Source: Lamellibrachia columna (taxonomy: Eukaryota > Annelida > Polychaeta > Sabellida > Siboglinidae). From it: a DNA stretch of 64,000 nt. The stretch lies in the NCBI GenBank assembly GCA_963662155.1, contig OY759269.1, forward strand, positions 8,600,355-8,664,354, written 5' to 3'. Position 1 is the first letter of the stretch. Each line of letters opens with the position of its first letter. The position numbers and the translations under genes were made by a program. The notes under the pieces were generated by a model. The model saw nothing but the letters and a program-made list of their open reading frames with translations. It had not been told where the DNA came from and made no database searches. This document shows, one piece after another, positions 1 to 13,275 of this stretch.

Positions 1-1630
1 CATGCTTTTTTGGGTAGGGTTTATATTGCTATAGCCAAAACTAGCAGCAATGGTGCTTTTAATTATCTTAGGCGAATTCTATACTTTTATTAGTTACAAT
101 CAATGTGTTTTAAGACCAAATTGCTCATATGAAATCTCGTTCTGACCATGTTATATTTATATGTAATGTGTTCTAAATAAGAAATTTTAAAATAAAATTG
201 TTTTTTCCCATATGACATTCCTCACTCCCCATATGAGTAGAACCTTAAGCAAAACTGGTCACAATTAATAATGTAATTTTATAATTCATGTTGTTCCCAT
301 GTTCATATATATCACTGTAATGATATCTTCAATCCAGTGTTATGTCCACTATCTTGTTAGCATTAATTACTACCGGTTCTAGCACAAAGGGGATGTGATG
401 TCACACCAACTTGGGATCATCATTTGTGAAATTTTTCCATCTACGAGCAGGCTTGGGGTCAATATTACATTATTCCAATGACAAATACCAATTCCAAAAA
501 TACACCTCAAAAATACCGGTAACAATTCCAAAATTCCAATTATCAATTCCATGTTGAAATAAAAGTATGTCAACAGAGCAACCATAGACATACTTGACGC
601 CTCCAAATAACATCTATTTTAGAGCAGCTTTATTTAATTTATGCATGTTATGGCACATAATGGCAAACTAATATAATTGGAATAAACTGAATTGGATAAT
701 GTATGTTACAAGGCTTGCCTTGTCTGTATTGTCACTGTTTGGATATTTACCCTGAGGCTACAACATTATATAGTAATGTAAATATATCACGCCATGACAT
801 TAATTAATTTACATTAATTAGATGACATTTACTCTTAACATGTCAGTTGGTAATTTATGTTGATGTATGATCATTTGTTGTCTTCAGGGCTGGGGTCAAT
901 TCCTTTCAATCAATTCCAATTCCGCTCCAATTCCTTGCAATTCCTTTTCATTCAATTCCAATTCCAATTCTTTTTTTTCTTTTTTCCTTTTTAGTAATTC
1001 CAATTCCTTTCAAAATCGTTCAATTCCAATTCCCGCACCCGCTCCAATTCCACATAACGACAAAAGTCAACAATGAAAGATTAATGCTAAGTTTCAGAAA
1101 ATGTTCAAAGACAGACGACTTTACAGGGGGCATGTTGACCGACCTGTACACTATGACTGTTGCACACTGTTCTGATGATGCATGTTAGGCAACACATATT
1201 TATACTGGCAAGTGGGAAACCATTTTCACACATTTGGCTACAGCTAGCTTGCCCTATGCTTTGTAGTGTTGGTCAGTGGTCATTGATCTCTGATTAGTAA
1301 TCAGTGATTACTGATTGATCAACCGCATGGCTGTAGCCTGCCAATAAGTGTGTTTTCATGGGTGTAAAAGGGCTAACTTCCCAGGTCTGTAAACAGTTGA
1401 AAATATCTTTGATGTTTCTATTAAAGCCAGTCTGGAACCCTTCATTAACCCGCTGGCAAGTGGCAACATAAAGAAATCATAACTGGCATGAATGACAGGA
1501 TTTCAGTTTTCAGATCCTCAATGCATGAGTTGATAGCATTATTATACACATAGCCGCCTACAACAGGCTAGAAAAATATTGGTTGATGTCACAAACAAAT
1601 CAGATGCTCAATTCGTTTTGCTTGCCTGGT
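1..1630. other. AT-rich non-coding stretch with degenerate CAATTCC repeats
   Basis: No gene is supported here. The only structure is a degenerate pyrimidine-rich simple repeat built on the word AATTCC, in two patches (about 476-550 on one strand sense and 893-1055). The short open frame over the second patch is simply this repeat translated and is not a gene. Confidence 0.7.
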
Positions 1631-1631
1631 A

Positions 1632-2072
1632 TAGTTCAGTTATAGTGAACAACCTTTGTGCTAGCCCGTCAGTTCAGTGATGAACAATCTTTAATGTGCA
1701 AGCCTGTCAGTTCAGTGATGAACAATCTTTGTGCTAGCTTGTCAGTTCAGTGATAAGGAACAATATTTGTGCTAGCATAGTTATGAAAAATCTCTGCTAG
1801 CCTGTCACTTCAGTTGTAATGAACTATCGAGCAATCTCTGTGCTAGCCTGGTAGATCAGTGATGAACAATCTCCGTGCTAGCCTGGTGGATCAGTGGATA
1901 TGAACAATCTTTGTGCTAGTCCGTCAGTTCAGCGATAATGAACAATCTTTGTGCTAGTCTGCCAGTTCAGTGGATATGAACAATCTTTGTGCTAGTCTGT
2001 CAGTTCAGAGGTAATGAACAATCTTTGTGGTTCAGTGGTAATGAACAATATGTCAGTTCAGTGAAAAAAGAA
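1632..2072. repeat. Minisatellite, 34-39 bp unit, about 12 copies
   Basis: Irregular tandem repeat whose units share GTCAGTTCAGTG, a variable GATAATG spacer, GAACAATCTTTGTGCTAG. Units differ in length by insertion or loss of a few bases in the spacer, so this is an old, diverged array. No coding frame runs through it. Confidence 0.85.
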
Positions 2073-3689
2073 ACTGTTACTCTGGCAGTTCGGGAATAAC
2101 AAAGAATGTTTTTGTGAGTCTGCTGGTTTAGTGGTAATGGGCTGTCCGTTATTATTTAGAGTAAGTGTACGTAGACACTTATTGCTCTGCAAAAACATCA
2201 ATCCCTCAGTCGCTGCAATTATTGGACGTGTGAATTATTGATTCGCGACCACATTTTGCTAATCGTTGGTACCATTACCGCCAAGAATATGACGCATTGA
2301 TTTACTTGTGGGACAGGGCGACCTGCAGCTGTTATTCGGTAACACTCGAGTCTTGTTTGGCGACGAGAATGGCCGGATTCGAGTTTCCATTGTTGTATAA
2401 ATTGCAAACTCTTCATATTACCTAGCAACATGCACATGCTGACTGCATCTGCCTCTCAGCCCCGACACGCAGGTGAAGCACGTGCGGTGTCTGTGATGTC
2501 AACCGGTGTGTTGTTCAAAATGTATAACTGTGAAATAGAGAAGTTGTGGTTCAGTACAACAGGTGAATGGTCAAGTTTGTAGAACACAGTTTATACTATA
2601 TGACATTTTATGATAACAAATCAGGCTTTGTGCCTATAAAGATAATTAATCACAGCTTTGAAGCACACCAAATATGGAAACAGCAGTACTTCATTATACA
2701 ATATTACGCTTGTGAAGTGTTTCATTGGCAATAAATGTGGCATAGGTTGCAACACATTAAAGGTCATATAAAAGCAAATGTGGTTACAAATTAATACATT
2801 CTGATTGCTCAGACACAATTGCTTTACCTTCCTTTGTAGATTTGCAGTTATGGTAACGCTGCATTCATACACCCATCAATATGCTGCAGTTAATTTTATC
2901 ACACAAAATGATTGACGATTTGGAGATAATGCAAATGCTGAATAACTATGAACATGTTTATGATGTCATGAAGAGCAATTTGCTTAATGGAGATAAATGA
3001 TTATTCTAATATAGCATGGTTTTATCAAGTTTAACCAAATTCTTCCATAAAGAATGGTGGTGAAAAGCATGTGGTTAAGTATAATTTATTTTAAAAAATT
3101 GGTAGAGAAGTACTACTGTACTACTTACATAATTTTCAATCGGCTTAGAAAAACATGTTGTTTATAGTTTGGATAAAAGTTAGTGGGCATTCTAAGGGTA
3201 TAAGTAAAATGAGATATTGCACATCATCAGACTTTTAGTAAGTTTTAGTTTTGTTGACATTGAAGTCAACAACATACTCTATGTTAGAATTGTTTTGGTG
3301 ATATATACAAACCCATGCTTGGGGATTTTAATAAATTATCTGCCATTTTAAATTTTTTTATTACTGCTACATTTTTTTCATTATTTCTATAACTAATACA
3401 AGATGATATCAGTGATTGTTATTAATTATACAAATTGGCCTCCAATGCTAGGCATTAACATTCTAACACGTACTTGTTGCCTAAGATCCCCCAAATGTTC
3501 CTTATTGGCAGTCCTCGCATATTGTGAGAGCCCAAGTCCCAGTGGGATTCAACCACTATTTATGACATCTATAAATCTACAGCCAGCCAAGAGGATGTCA
3601 TTTGCAAGTTATTGATTAGCTAGACCATAACTCAGTCTCTTGCGATAAACTATGCTCACATGCTTTCAACTGTTAACACTTGTGTGGGC
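2073..3689. other. Unique non-coding DNA
   Basis: No gene supported. Bases 2190-2510 are noticeably richer in GC and CpG than their surroundings and lack repeats, with homeodomain-like ATTATTGATT near 2233; this could be a regulatory block. The rest is AT-rich sequence in which I see nothing. Confidence 0.5.
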
Positions 3690-3806
3690 AGGTGCGGAGG
3701 AGAGCTCCTCTTGCAGAGGAGACCTCCTCTTGCGGGGGAGAACTACTCTTGTGGAGGAGAGCTCGTCATATGGAGGAGAACTCCTCTTGCGGAGGAGAAC
3801 TCCTCT
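3690..3806. repeat. Palindromic 19-bp tandem repeat, 6 copies
   Basis: Each 19-bp unit has the form GAGGAG-NN-CTCCTC plus a short spacer (TTGCG), so every unit is itself an inverted repeat able to fold into a small hairpin. The array is short and diverged. Confidence 0.8.
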
Positions 3807-4568
3807 ATCTCAGAATAAAATACTGCTGACACATCGGCATAACATTTAGTAAATTCAGAAAAATATCACCTTAATAACAACCAGTGATTTGTAAAGAATA
3901 TATCGGCTCTCTATATACTTATCTATGTTTTATTATTTGGAATTCCCAAATAATCCACTGTGGTATCTCCAAGTACTATGAGATATAAAGACAAAACATA
4001 ACATTTGACACATTATGATGTAGGAATTCCGGCAAAAGCATATTTCCCATCTCGAAACAGATCCTATTTTCCATTATATGAACAAACCATACATACTATG
4101 CATAACAAACAAACCATACATTTCCTGATAAAAATTCAAGTCTTGAAATTCGGTTCAAGTGGGAATACGGTACTCCGGATCCTTACATTTTTAAAAGGTG
4201 GATTCATGTGTAGTGGTTGTTTCCTAATAAACGTTTGAATAAAATACAAAACTGCTGTTTTTCTTTGTGTTGAAACAAGCAGTGTTGTTTATGTTGCTCT
4301 TAACACCACATGCTGGATTTTGACTCTTACTTTTTGTTCTGATCTGTCTGATGTCTGCAGTTTATTGATAATTACGAACATAAATTATTGTTGCATGGAT
4401 GGCCTTCATGCATATTCTCACATTGATATTATGTGCACACGGTGTGGCTTTATTAGGTGTTCTGTGACAGACATTGTTTGCCAGGGCTGGGTTAAAATAG
4501 TCAGTTACACAGCAACATAATATACTGGTAAAGAACTAATATTGTTTCTAGTAAGCACTGAACTTTAG
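3807..4568. other. Unique non-coding DNA
   Basis: Mostly AT-rich sequence with no supported gene, no tandem array and no recognisable transposon signature before the LINE fragment that starts near 4570. Confidence 0.5.
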
Positions 4569-5156
4569 TACCTATGGCAGAAGACCTAAATGGGTACTTC
4601 AATTCAGTGTTTACCAGAGAGGATAATTAGTTCATCTCCAGTACCAGATGCTAAATTTCAGCAGGCTAATTCAGACTAGTTGGGGCAGTTAATTGTAACA
4701 CCAGGAGTGGATTGAATTCTGCCAAGACTACTAATGGAAACAGTAGAGCAAATTAACATGCCACTTGCAAGAGTATTCAACTTGTCATTAAAAGAGGGGA
4801 GTGATTGCTTTTGAATGAAAAGAACCAAAAATCATACCATTATTTTAAAAGGGTTCAAGAAATAAGTCGGAGAATGACAGATCAGTGAGTTTAACATCAG
4901 TGATTTGTAAATTATTAGAAAGGTTAATTAAAAACCATATCGTGGACTTCCTTGTTAGGTATGACTTAATAAATTCATCTCAACATGGATTCCTAAAAGC
5001 GAGATCATGCTTAACAAATATGTTATGCTTTCCAAAGAATTCGCTATGTGGGTAGATGAGGGATCAACAGTAGATATTATTTACTTAGATTTTAGAAAGC
5101 TTTTGACAAAGTGCCAAATCAAACACAATGTTAAATTAAAAACCTAGCAATCTGGG
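4569..5156 (+). mobile_element. Degraded CR1-like LINE fragment (reverse transcriptase 5' part)
   Basis: Conceptual translation in shifting frames gives recognisable CR1-clade pieces: MAEDLNGYFNSVFTRED near 4574, TPGVD at 4701, LLMETVEQINMPLARVFNLS near 4729, and WVDEGSTVDIIYLDFRK near 5048, which is reverse transcriptase motif A. The same blocks occur in the same order in the better-preserved minus-strand copy at 58870-61420, so this is a diverged family member. Several frameshifts and stops make it a fossil. It ends abruptly near 5155, soon after motif A, and unrelated AT-rich DNA follows. Confidence 0.85.
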
Positions 5157-5931
5157 TGTTTGTTAAATCTTGTTAAATAAAAGCTCAATTGCAATTACGG
5201 TTCTTCATGGTAATTAATTACAAATTACATAATTACAGTTCAAACCAACCCTGGTGTTTATTTGTACAAAATATGAGATATTTCACCAAAAAAAAAATGG
5301 TTCTTCCATGACTAATCTGCATGCATGGCACAACATCGATGTACAGAATCATTTGGAAGTTCAGTGGCCATGCATTGCGGTGACTGGAATTTGCACTATT
5401 CAGCATCAGTTTTGATATTCAAATGTTAATATTTTTCATTTGATTTCTGTAGTGATTGTCCGTGTTCAGCAGCCATGGAATATCAATATGAAGCTCAAAT
5501 TGAAAGTTTTTTGCGTATACACTGTAGTTGGTGTTAGTTGTGATTGACGTCAGAATGATTCTGAATACAGGGTGACTGAACTGTCTGTTTTCTTTCACGA
5601 TTTTATATTATTTCTTACTTCAATGTAACTATTGACCATTAATTTGTTAGCTACTTTATATTTCATAATTTTTATGTTTATGTAGTTTTTCATGCATAAT
5701 CCACATTGCTATTGCTGGGATCTTATATTTTATTAATTGTTTTTCCTTTTATATGATTTGATGCAGTCTCTCAGTCAGGTTTGCAACTGTAATTGGAATA
5801 ATTTTCCGTAATTGACCTTATGTAAGTATAACAAATTTGTTTGTATTTAGTACTTCAAGCTTTTTTTTTTAAATGACACTATTGTTACCAGAAGTTTGAA
5901 GGTGATCCATTTGGCATTATAAACCATACAA
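5157..5931. other. Unique AT-rich non-coding DNA
   Basis: No gene, tandem array or recognisable transposon seen between the LINE fossil and the foldback MITE. Confidence 0.5.
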
Positions 5932-5933
5932 TA

Positions 5934-6246
5934 CCCTATTAGACCTATTAAACGTACATGCCCTAATTAGCGTACACCCCCTTTTTTAATCAGCAGGATC
6001 CATAATTATTGTAATTTGACTAGTGTGGAACAACTGTAAAGCGTCGCCATCTGGTGTTAGACAGTTGGCACCACTTTTCAGTTGTCCTACACCAAATGGC
6101 ACCACTAAGTGTTAAACAGTGAACTTATTGTCTAGACAAAAACAATTTGGTGTACACTTATAAGAACAATTTGGTGTACACTTATAAGAACAATTTGGTG
6201 TACACTTATAAGAACAATTTGGTGTACACTTATAAGAACAGATTCC
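5934..6246 (-). mobile_element. Foldback MITE, copy 1, right end missing
   Basis: Inverted homologue of the element at 56597-56870. The left end begins CCCTATTAGACCTATTAA after a TA, matching the terminal inverted repeat of the other copy, and the interior shares ACTAGTGTGGAACAACTG and the TCTAGACAA block. Near the right the motif AATTTGGTGTACACTTATAA is amplified to four tandem copies, and homology stops at AAGAACAGATT (about 6246), so the right terminal repeat is absent. No coding capacity. Confidence 0.8.
6147..6243. repeat. 24-bp tandem repeat, 4 near-identical copies, inside MITE copy 1
   Basis: Four essentially identical 24-bp units ending in ACACTTATAAGAAC. The homologous position in the other copy of the element (56597-56870) holds a single unit, so this is a recent local amplification within the transposon. 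Confidence 0.9.
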
Positions 6247-6313
6247 TTGACATTTTCCATGGCCCAATTTCGTCCTGTTTTTCTGTACTGTTTACTCTGT
6301 TTTCAAATCTTAG

Positions 6314-6400
6314 ATGACAAACTTGAGCCCTGTGAAAGTCCCTACCATCCTGAAGGGTAGACAGGGTTGTGGAGGCATAGAGGGAACTGACTTCAAGAAG
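6314..6400 (+). CDS. Coding exon 1 of a myosin-like N-terminal segment
   Basis: The exon follows a strong acceptor: a long pyrimidine-rich tract (about 6270-6311) then TCTTAG. It ends at a consensus GTAAGT donor at 6401. Translation gives 29 codons, MTNLSPVKVPTILKGRQGCG then GIEGTDFKK, in phase 0 with the next exon at 6616. It starts with ATG directly at the acceptor, so it may be the first coding exon behind a 5' UTR intron or an internal exon. A truncated MITE stops only about 70 bp upstream, next to the polypyrimidine tract. No further exons of this gene could be identified downstream in the window, so the remaining gene lies beyond it or in exons I could not recognise. Confidence 0.65.
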
Positions 6401-6615
6401 GTAAGTTATTCCTTGTTTAACTTGTTCATTTGATAGCATGTTTGTAGACACTAATGTAATGTGTTCGATTTGTTGCAAAAGCTTCTATTGTCATTATAAT
6501 TGTATAAAATATTTCTATTTAAAACTCGCTTATCAACTGCTGTTTTGTTGGAAATTGCTTGAACAAATTGGCTTTTCATCCTACTGAGTTGATCTTGCTG
6601 TACTGTCGTTGACAG

Positions 6616-6720
6616 GGAGCCCGTGTGTTTGTGCCATGCCCCAAGGCAGGCTGGGTAGAGGGGACGATCGAAGATGTTGAGAGGGACGGGAGTCTGCTGG
6701 TGAGACTGGACGACAACCAG
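6616..6720 (+). CDS. Coding exon 2: SH3-like domain, resembling unconventional myosin N terminus
   Basis: Exactly 35 codons between an AG acceptor (6614-6615) and a CAG/GTATAA donor (6721). The translation begins GARVFVPCPKAGWVEGTIED and continues VERDGSLLVRLDDNQ. The pattern G-x-RV-hydrophobic-VP near the start, GW-x-x-G-x-I in the middle, and DG-x-x-x-V followed by an acidic run matches the small SH3-like beta-barrel that precedes the motor domain in many myosins; that family assignment is inference. Tudor-, Agenet- or other SH3-like folds share this look. The exon is clearly richer in GC than the flanking introns, as expected for coding sequence. Joined to 6314-6400 it gives an open 64-residue segment. 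Confidence 0.6.
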
Positions 6721-8240
6721 GTATAAACTAATAGGAATGTAACAGAATGTAAAGTCTGCAGAATAACAACACGAGGATAGGGTGAAATAGGTAAAATTCA
6801 TGACATTTAATTTGTTAATTAACGCACCAGCAAAAAGGCAGCAATTATGCCAGCATTCACCATCAATATGACATACATCAACACATAATCACAGCAAGCA
6901 TGCTAATTACACATAATACCTACAATTCACCGATATGTTACGCCAGCTTGTCTAACAAACTTTGCTAACAAGAATATTTAATTGTGTCCAGCAGCCATCC
7001 GCTGCAAGTAGTGAAGTTCTAACTATATCAATATTGACTGGCATTTACAGTCACACCATATCGGTGGGGGTCACTACCCCACTAGGTCTCCCCATGTGAC
7101 CAACCCCTAGCAATTTCAGTCACTGGTGTAAGTTACATTCTAGGTGCAAGGTAGGTATTTTGTAATAAATATAATCAGAAATCTTGTATTATTTTTAATT
7201 GTGGGTCTTGGGGAATGCTTTTGTTTTGAACACTTTTTGACACAATCCCTTATAATAAGGGATTGTGACAAAATTAAGTTATTCAAGATAAACTGTAACA
7301 CACGTATCAGTGGGCATGCTAACCTTATTTGCTGCCCTGACTCTGCAGGTTCAACAGAGTTAGAGGAATAGAGGATTACATTTCTGGAACACTGCATAGA
7401 CAGACAAAGCGAACCAAATGATCCAAATATCCCTTTCCTGTGGTTCAGTGCACCCTTTTACTTCCCTGACTAACCCGGCAAGGCATGTCCTGTGGATTAG
7501 CTAAATCAGTAGTAGATGACTAGATGGTCGGGTCACTGGCGTCCGTTCTTTGTTGGTGGATGCAGTGAAGCATACTGCCTTTCGAGGTGGGTCCATGTCA
7601 TAGCTAAATATTGGTTATTAATGAGACTTGTCAGTGTAGCAGCCCGGAAAATTACCATCATGATCAAAGTGGCCATAAAGTGTGATTTTGAATAGAAATA
7701 CATAATTTTTTATGAGATTTTCTTCTGTTTATATCTGGCGTGCGTGCTTGCGTTCATGCGTGCGTGCTTGCGTTCATGCGTGCGTGCGTGCGTGATTTTA
7801 ACAAGTTATCGTGTAATTGTTTCAAATATTCTGTCTGCCACATCATCATCATGTGGCTCAGTTTTTAGATGGAGTGATTCAAGTTATCTGAATGTGAGCT
7901 TAACATGTTGGTCTTAATTGTTGACAGTGTAAACATACGAGTCAGATGTTGTGAGCGTTGCTTATAGCTGTAGGTAGGAATAATCATGCCAGTCTTTGAC
8001 ATGAGTAATGATGCAGATTTATCCAAAAGTTGATTTTTATAACAAACAATTACAGATCTAAGCAGGTTTATTTAATTTGAATAACGGTTTAAAGCATCCC
8101 ATGCAAATGTAAAAAAACTATTTTTTAATAAGAAAAAAATCAGCCATGATTTGTTTAGCCCAATAGATTTATTATTATTAAAAAAAATAACAGTGATGTC
8201 TTGTGTGTGTGAGGTAACATGCCGCTGGAACAACGTTCTG
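6721..8240. other. Probable intron sequence; microsatellite and small hairpin
   Basis: No coding exon recognised. It contains a perfect 27-nt inverted repeat at 7241-7267 (13-bp arms, CACAATCCCTTAT and its complement around one base) and a GTGCGTGC-type simple repeat at 7738-7795. The remainder is unremarkable. Confidence 0.5.
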
Positions 8241-8574
8241 CTCATGCATCTCTGCAACAGGACTGGCCCAGTTATCACTAGCATGTCTGCAACAGGACTG
8301 GCCCAGTTATCACTAGCATCTCTGCAACAGGACTTTCCCAGTTATCACTAGCATCTCTGCAACAGGACTGGCCCAGTTATCACTAGCATCTCTGCAACAG
8401 GACTTTCCCAGTTATCAATAGCATATCTACAACAGGACTGGCCCAGTTATCACTAGCATCTCTGCAACAGGACTGGCCCAGTTATCACTAGCATCTTTGC
8501 AACAGGACTGGCCCAGTTATCACTAGCATCTCTGCAACAGGACTGGCCCAGTTATCACTAGCATCCATTCAGCA
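8241..8574. repeat. Minisatellite, 36-bp unit, about 9 copies
   Basis: Head-to-tail copies of a 36-bp unit containing CAGTTATCACTAGCATCTCT followed by GCAACAGGACTGGCCC. Copies are nearly identical; GGCCC versus TTCCC is the main variant and alternates between some neighbours. Unit length is a multiple of 3, so long open frames here have no coding meaning. Confidence 0.9.
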
Positions 8575-11500
8575 CATTCAGTGAGCCATTTTTTGACAGA
8601 TATCTGCACAGATGATAAATGTCTCATTATGATTGATTGGAAATAGGGTTGAAAGTTGGTGGTTATTAATGTCAGAGGAAGAAAGATAGGCTGTTCTCGA
8701 AGCAGTAGTCATAAAAAGCAAAAGATCAGGAAGATGAAAGCCACTATTTGTCTTCAAAATCCATCTCTGCCTCATCCTGATAATAAACGTCCTTGGGGGA
8801 AGCTGTGCTGGGTGAAGATTGTGCTGATTAGCCATGTACAGACTTATAACAAATGAAACTGTCCATGAAAAGATCCTTCTCACTTCGAGGATCACTGATG
8901 TTGATACATTAATAGTCATTTGTAGTCAAACTGATTTCTTAAAAACATTTCTGTAAGAATTGTTTATGGTTTTATTTACGTCAGAATAAAACCTTTAAAA
9001 AATCTTTCTCCTTTTTTATGTTTCTGAAAAAAAATCTTGTACCTACTTGGCATTTCACGCATTTCAAGCAGACTTGTTTAAACATGCATATATAGCTCTC
9101 ATATTTGTTATCATCCAGAACATTCTGACATAAAATCTTCCAGTTGGCAAAATTCCAGATTACTGAGTAAGGACTGCAAAAACTGTCACGATTTTGATGC
9201 CGTTTTGACATCTACCATGGGGATGAAATGTAGACCTTTTGTCGATGTGCACGGCGACTAATTGCTCATTTCATGTCAGCCAAAAATGTCAGATGTCTGG
9301 AAATGGAACTAAAAGGATAACAAGTAATTCTAATTTTGTATGAAACAAGAAGAAGAGAATTGAATAACTAATGATTTCGGGTGCTCTCGATAGGCAAGCG
9401 GTCTTGTAGTAGTGGTTATGTTCCTTCGTCGTAAGGTTATGTTCCGATGTTTAATAACGCGTCATTTCATATTGGACGTGGTGGTCGTTGATCTTGTTCC
9501 AATTGCTGAAATAGTATACTTGGAAAAACAGAAATGTGTAGAATTGTTTTCTTTTGAGAATGCCAATATAGCAGATGCTAAAATGTGGCAGTTTTCAAAT
9601 CTGCATGCACAGAAGCGATGAAAATGTACTGGAAAAACTATGCAGAAGCAAGTGTTCTGTTAAATATATATTCTTAGACATAAAAGCTTAATAAATAGTT
9701 CTGTAATGGTTCCTGATCTTGAACCAAAACCACGGGTCTCAATAGGTACCGCGGGTCTCAACAGGTACCGCAGGTCTCAACCGCGGGTCTCGGGTCTTCA
9801 CTGTTCCAGACCCAGATCTATTGCTGCACTAGTTATCAGTGATAAAATCATTCTTGGTATTAGCATGGTTAGGCCAATTCAAATTCTGTAGTTTCTCATG
9901 TTGAAATAAAACTTATTCAGTTTTATAGTTGTTTATATTTGACCTATGTTAATTCTCAGATGTTAGAAGTGTTTCTGTCCCCCCTCTTTCAAGAGTAGAC
10001 AACTGCTAGTCTCCCATGCAGGAACCATGGCAGACCCATACTGTGAATAAATGGACATGAGGACCATACTGAGGACCATACTGACCTGTGAACACTGGAA
10101 GTTATAAACTTGTATCTAGACTTTGCGTGTTCATTTACTGTGCATTTCATCTGTGCTATCATATCTGATATTCTCAGCAAATCCTGTAAACTTCATTTTG
10201 TTTTGGAGAGCATTAGGATGAAGTCATTTAATATGGAGATTTCCACATGTGGGAATCTCTTTTACCCAAATTATGAGCATTACTGTAGTTTTAGAGAGGC
10301 ATATATCATACAGCTTATGAAACTAATTGCTGATATTGTAAAGAGAAACAGTTTCAAGATTGAAACATGTGTCTGTGTCATAACACAAATAAGATGTTAC
10401 CGTGGTCTATGGTCATTAAAAAAATAAAACAGTAAAATTATAGTTTCCTCCTTCTGGAGCTATGAAGCCTAGAAATGACACACCGGGCTAAAAGAATATT
10501 AATTACTTGTCATGCATGGTTGGCCTGTAATTATTTTAATTACAGTTACAATGTTCTTATTAAGAGGTGGCTGACGGCTCAGTGGGACATCTGCTAAGAC
10601 CTTTGAGCCATAAATTTATCTGACCAAGAAGTCCCATATTTTCACCCTACAATTTGTCAAAATAAAATATGAAAAATGGGGGAAAAACTACTTTCTGGAT
10701 TAGTGCATTTAATCAAACAAGTGAAACAACTAGCCATTTATTATCACATTCACCAAGTCCACCACCACTCAAAGTAATGTGATTATGTAATACTGTCCAG
10801 CCATTTGAACTTGTTCACATCACATGATTTGCGGGATTCTCATTGTCATTGGCAGCCCGCTGGAAGCCGCTGACGATTAGCGGTGGAATGTGAGGCCGGA
10901 AGCATAGAGTGCTTGTCTGGCGATCTGCTGTGCCTATGTCAATTCATTTGAAATGACACAGATATTCTTGTCATTCTATGGTTTTGCCAACAAATATTGA
11001 GAACCCTGCAATTATGGTTTCCAAAAATGATTACTTGCTTCTGGTTATACTGTTGAATTTTTTTTTATTACGTTTATAATGTGATTGGCTATAGTCGATT
11101 ATATTTTTATTAAAATCTATCTTTACTGGTTCTAATGATACATTCTCCATGGTACGTACGGTATCCAAACTTTGGGACTGTTAAAAGCACTGTACACTTC
11201 ATCTCCTGCCAGACCTGATCATTCCAACGCCATCTCGACCTCTCTGGGAAGCATTCTATCGGCTCTAGAACGCAAGAGGAATCACTGAGAAATGTCTGTT
11301 TAGCTAATCTAAGTTATATGGGTGGCTTTGTGACGTTGGTCAAAGTGTAAGGATGGCCTGATGATCGATTGGAGTATTGACATGCAGAGGGACGTCTCTC
11401 TTCATAATGAGATATCTTGATAGATTGGCACTAAAGCCTTGCAATAGACTCCTTGCACCGTGATGTGCAAGACGAATGCATTTCTTTTCCCGTGGACATC

Positions 11501-13275
11501 ATTTTGAGTAGTTTGTTGCCAATCAGCCTGACATGGATATTTGAACGAGCGTGCTCCGCGAAAGAAATGCACGAATGTCACTCACTCTTGGTGCTCAATG
11601 GTTTTGTAAAACGTAAGCACTTAAGAACACGCTTGCATGTGTAAGAATGCATGCATGCTTATGTACAGTCAGGTTTATTTATTTGTTCTTCGATAATCTG
11701 GTTTATCAGCAATCCGCACGCTCATACGTGGCAATAATTTTTATGTACTGTAAATTGGTTCATTAAATTCTTTCTTTTTTCTTCCGTACACTGTTTTGGG
11801 AAACCAACTGGCTGAATAAAAAAAACTGTAATACAATTCGTTTAACCGGTTTGTTTTAGATCACCGAAAATATCAAATAAATAATATGTTCGAAATCAGA
11901 CAATTAATGGTCTCTGTGATTGTGTTTACATCACAGATACATTGGTTCTTCTTTGTCCAAGGAATCATGTCAGTTACTGGGGCTCAATCAAATAATAAAG
12001 CAAGAGAAATATCATGAGACATTTTATGCCAGATAGTTATAGCATGGTGGCTCCTCGATAGCGACTATCAAAGTCTTAGAAGAGTCTCCTGACCCTATTT
12101 GTTTATATTTTACCTTAATATATACATACCATGCTTATTCTCAACTTTATACACTTGTATTACGTAAAATTATAATTCAACATGGATATATATGTATAAT
12201 TTGAAATGTCTTGGGAATGAAAGTGTGCTGATAAATGAGACATTGACTCTATTTAGATATGGAGATTTATTGCTCTCCTAGCATCTAGTGGGATTTATTG
12301 GGTAATTTTTGCAGTTGCTGTTAAATAACTTGATTAATTACTAATTATGCATACCATTTATTCTATATATGCCATTACACAACATGGCACCTAGTAAAAT
12401 ACACCTTTAGTACCCTTATCTTAATAGGGTGTCTGAGTAAATAAAATATATTGTGAAATGTCAGTGAACGATGACAGACTATTGGTCACACGCGTGTTTT
12501 AACGGTTCCTTTGGTTGATTTCCCTTGAGTGGCTATATATGGCTTTACTTAAAATTATGAATACTCATATAATAAACACTTTTTTCTTCAGATGATACTC
12601 GCTCTGTTAGTTTGTCTCTGATCTGATCCGATAGTGATCCCTCAGACACCAGGGTGCTGCTTGAAAGAGAAGACACCACGATTCTTTGTGGAGGGAATTT
12701 CTTGCGCATTAAATGCATTTAAGCTGTATTCTCTGATGCATTTCTTGACTGAAATCGATTCGTTGAATGGCTGCGTGTCTTCTCTTAATGGAAAGACATT
12801 GGCTTAGCCGTTGTTAAAAACGTTGATATAATAACTGTAATTGAGTAGCAGCACGTCTGCTTGGTGAATAACGTCTCTTTAGCGAGGTGAAGCATTCTGG
12901 TGCTGCGGCGATGAAGAGACAATGTCAATGACTGTCTTCGATAAGGTGGTATTTTCACCTAAGTGTGCTAGATATACATCAAATATTGTCAGTATTGTCA
13001 GAGTCAGGAAACACTCAAATTGGTTACCAAGGTTACCGTTATGGCAAGACATCTTAATAAGAAAGAACTGCATTACAGCGTACATTTATTGGTGTCACCT
13101 CATGTTCAGATGGTGATCTCTCCGACCATTTTGTATCAACTTATGTGGAATTTTTTTGTCCTTTTCGCAAATATAATGCCAGTTTTTGCAATGAAAATCG
13201 GCTGACATGTTTGTTTTTGCACCAGAAATAAATTGTTATCAGTAGTCGCATCAAGTCGACATCAATTTGTGGGCT
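8575..13275. other. Long gene-free stretch
   Basis: No exon could be supported on either strand. Bases 9714-9800 hold a degenerate repeat of CGGGTCTCAAYAGGTACCG. Bases 10840-10985 and 12600-12910 are unique, GC- and CpG-richer blocks that could be regulatory. The short open frames in the stretch lack splice or domain support. Otherwise AT-rich sequence with poly-A or poly-T runs. Confidence 0.5.

Noticed and set aside
4010..4240. 77-codon frame near 4005-4238
   Set aside because: AT-rich, no domain, no splice signals; consistent with chance.
7241..7267. 27-nt hairpin as a transcription terminator
   Set aside because: Intrinsic terminators are a bacterial feature and there is no following T-run; it is only a short palindrome in intron-like DNA.
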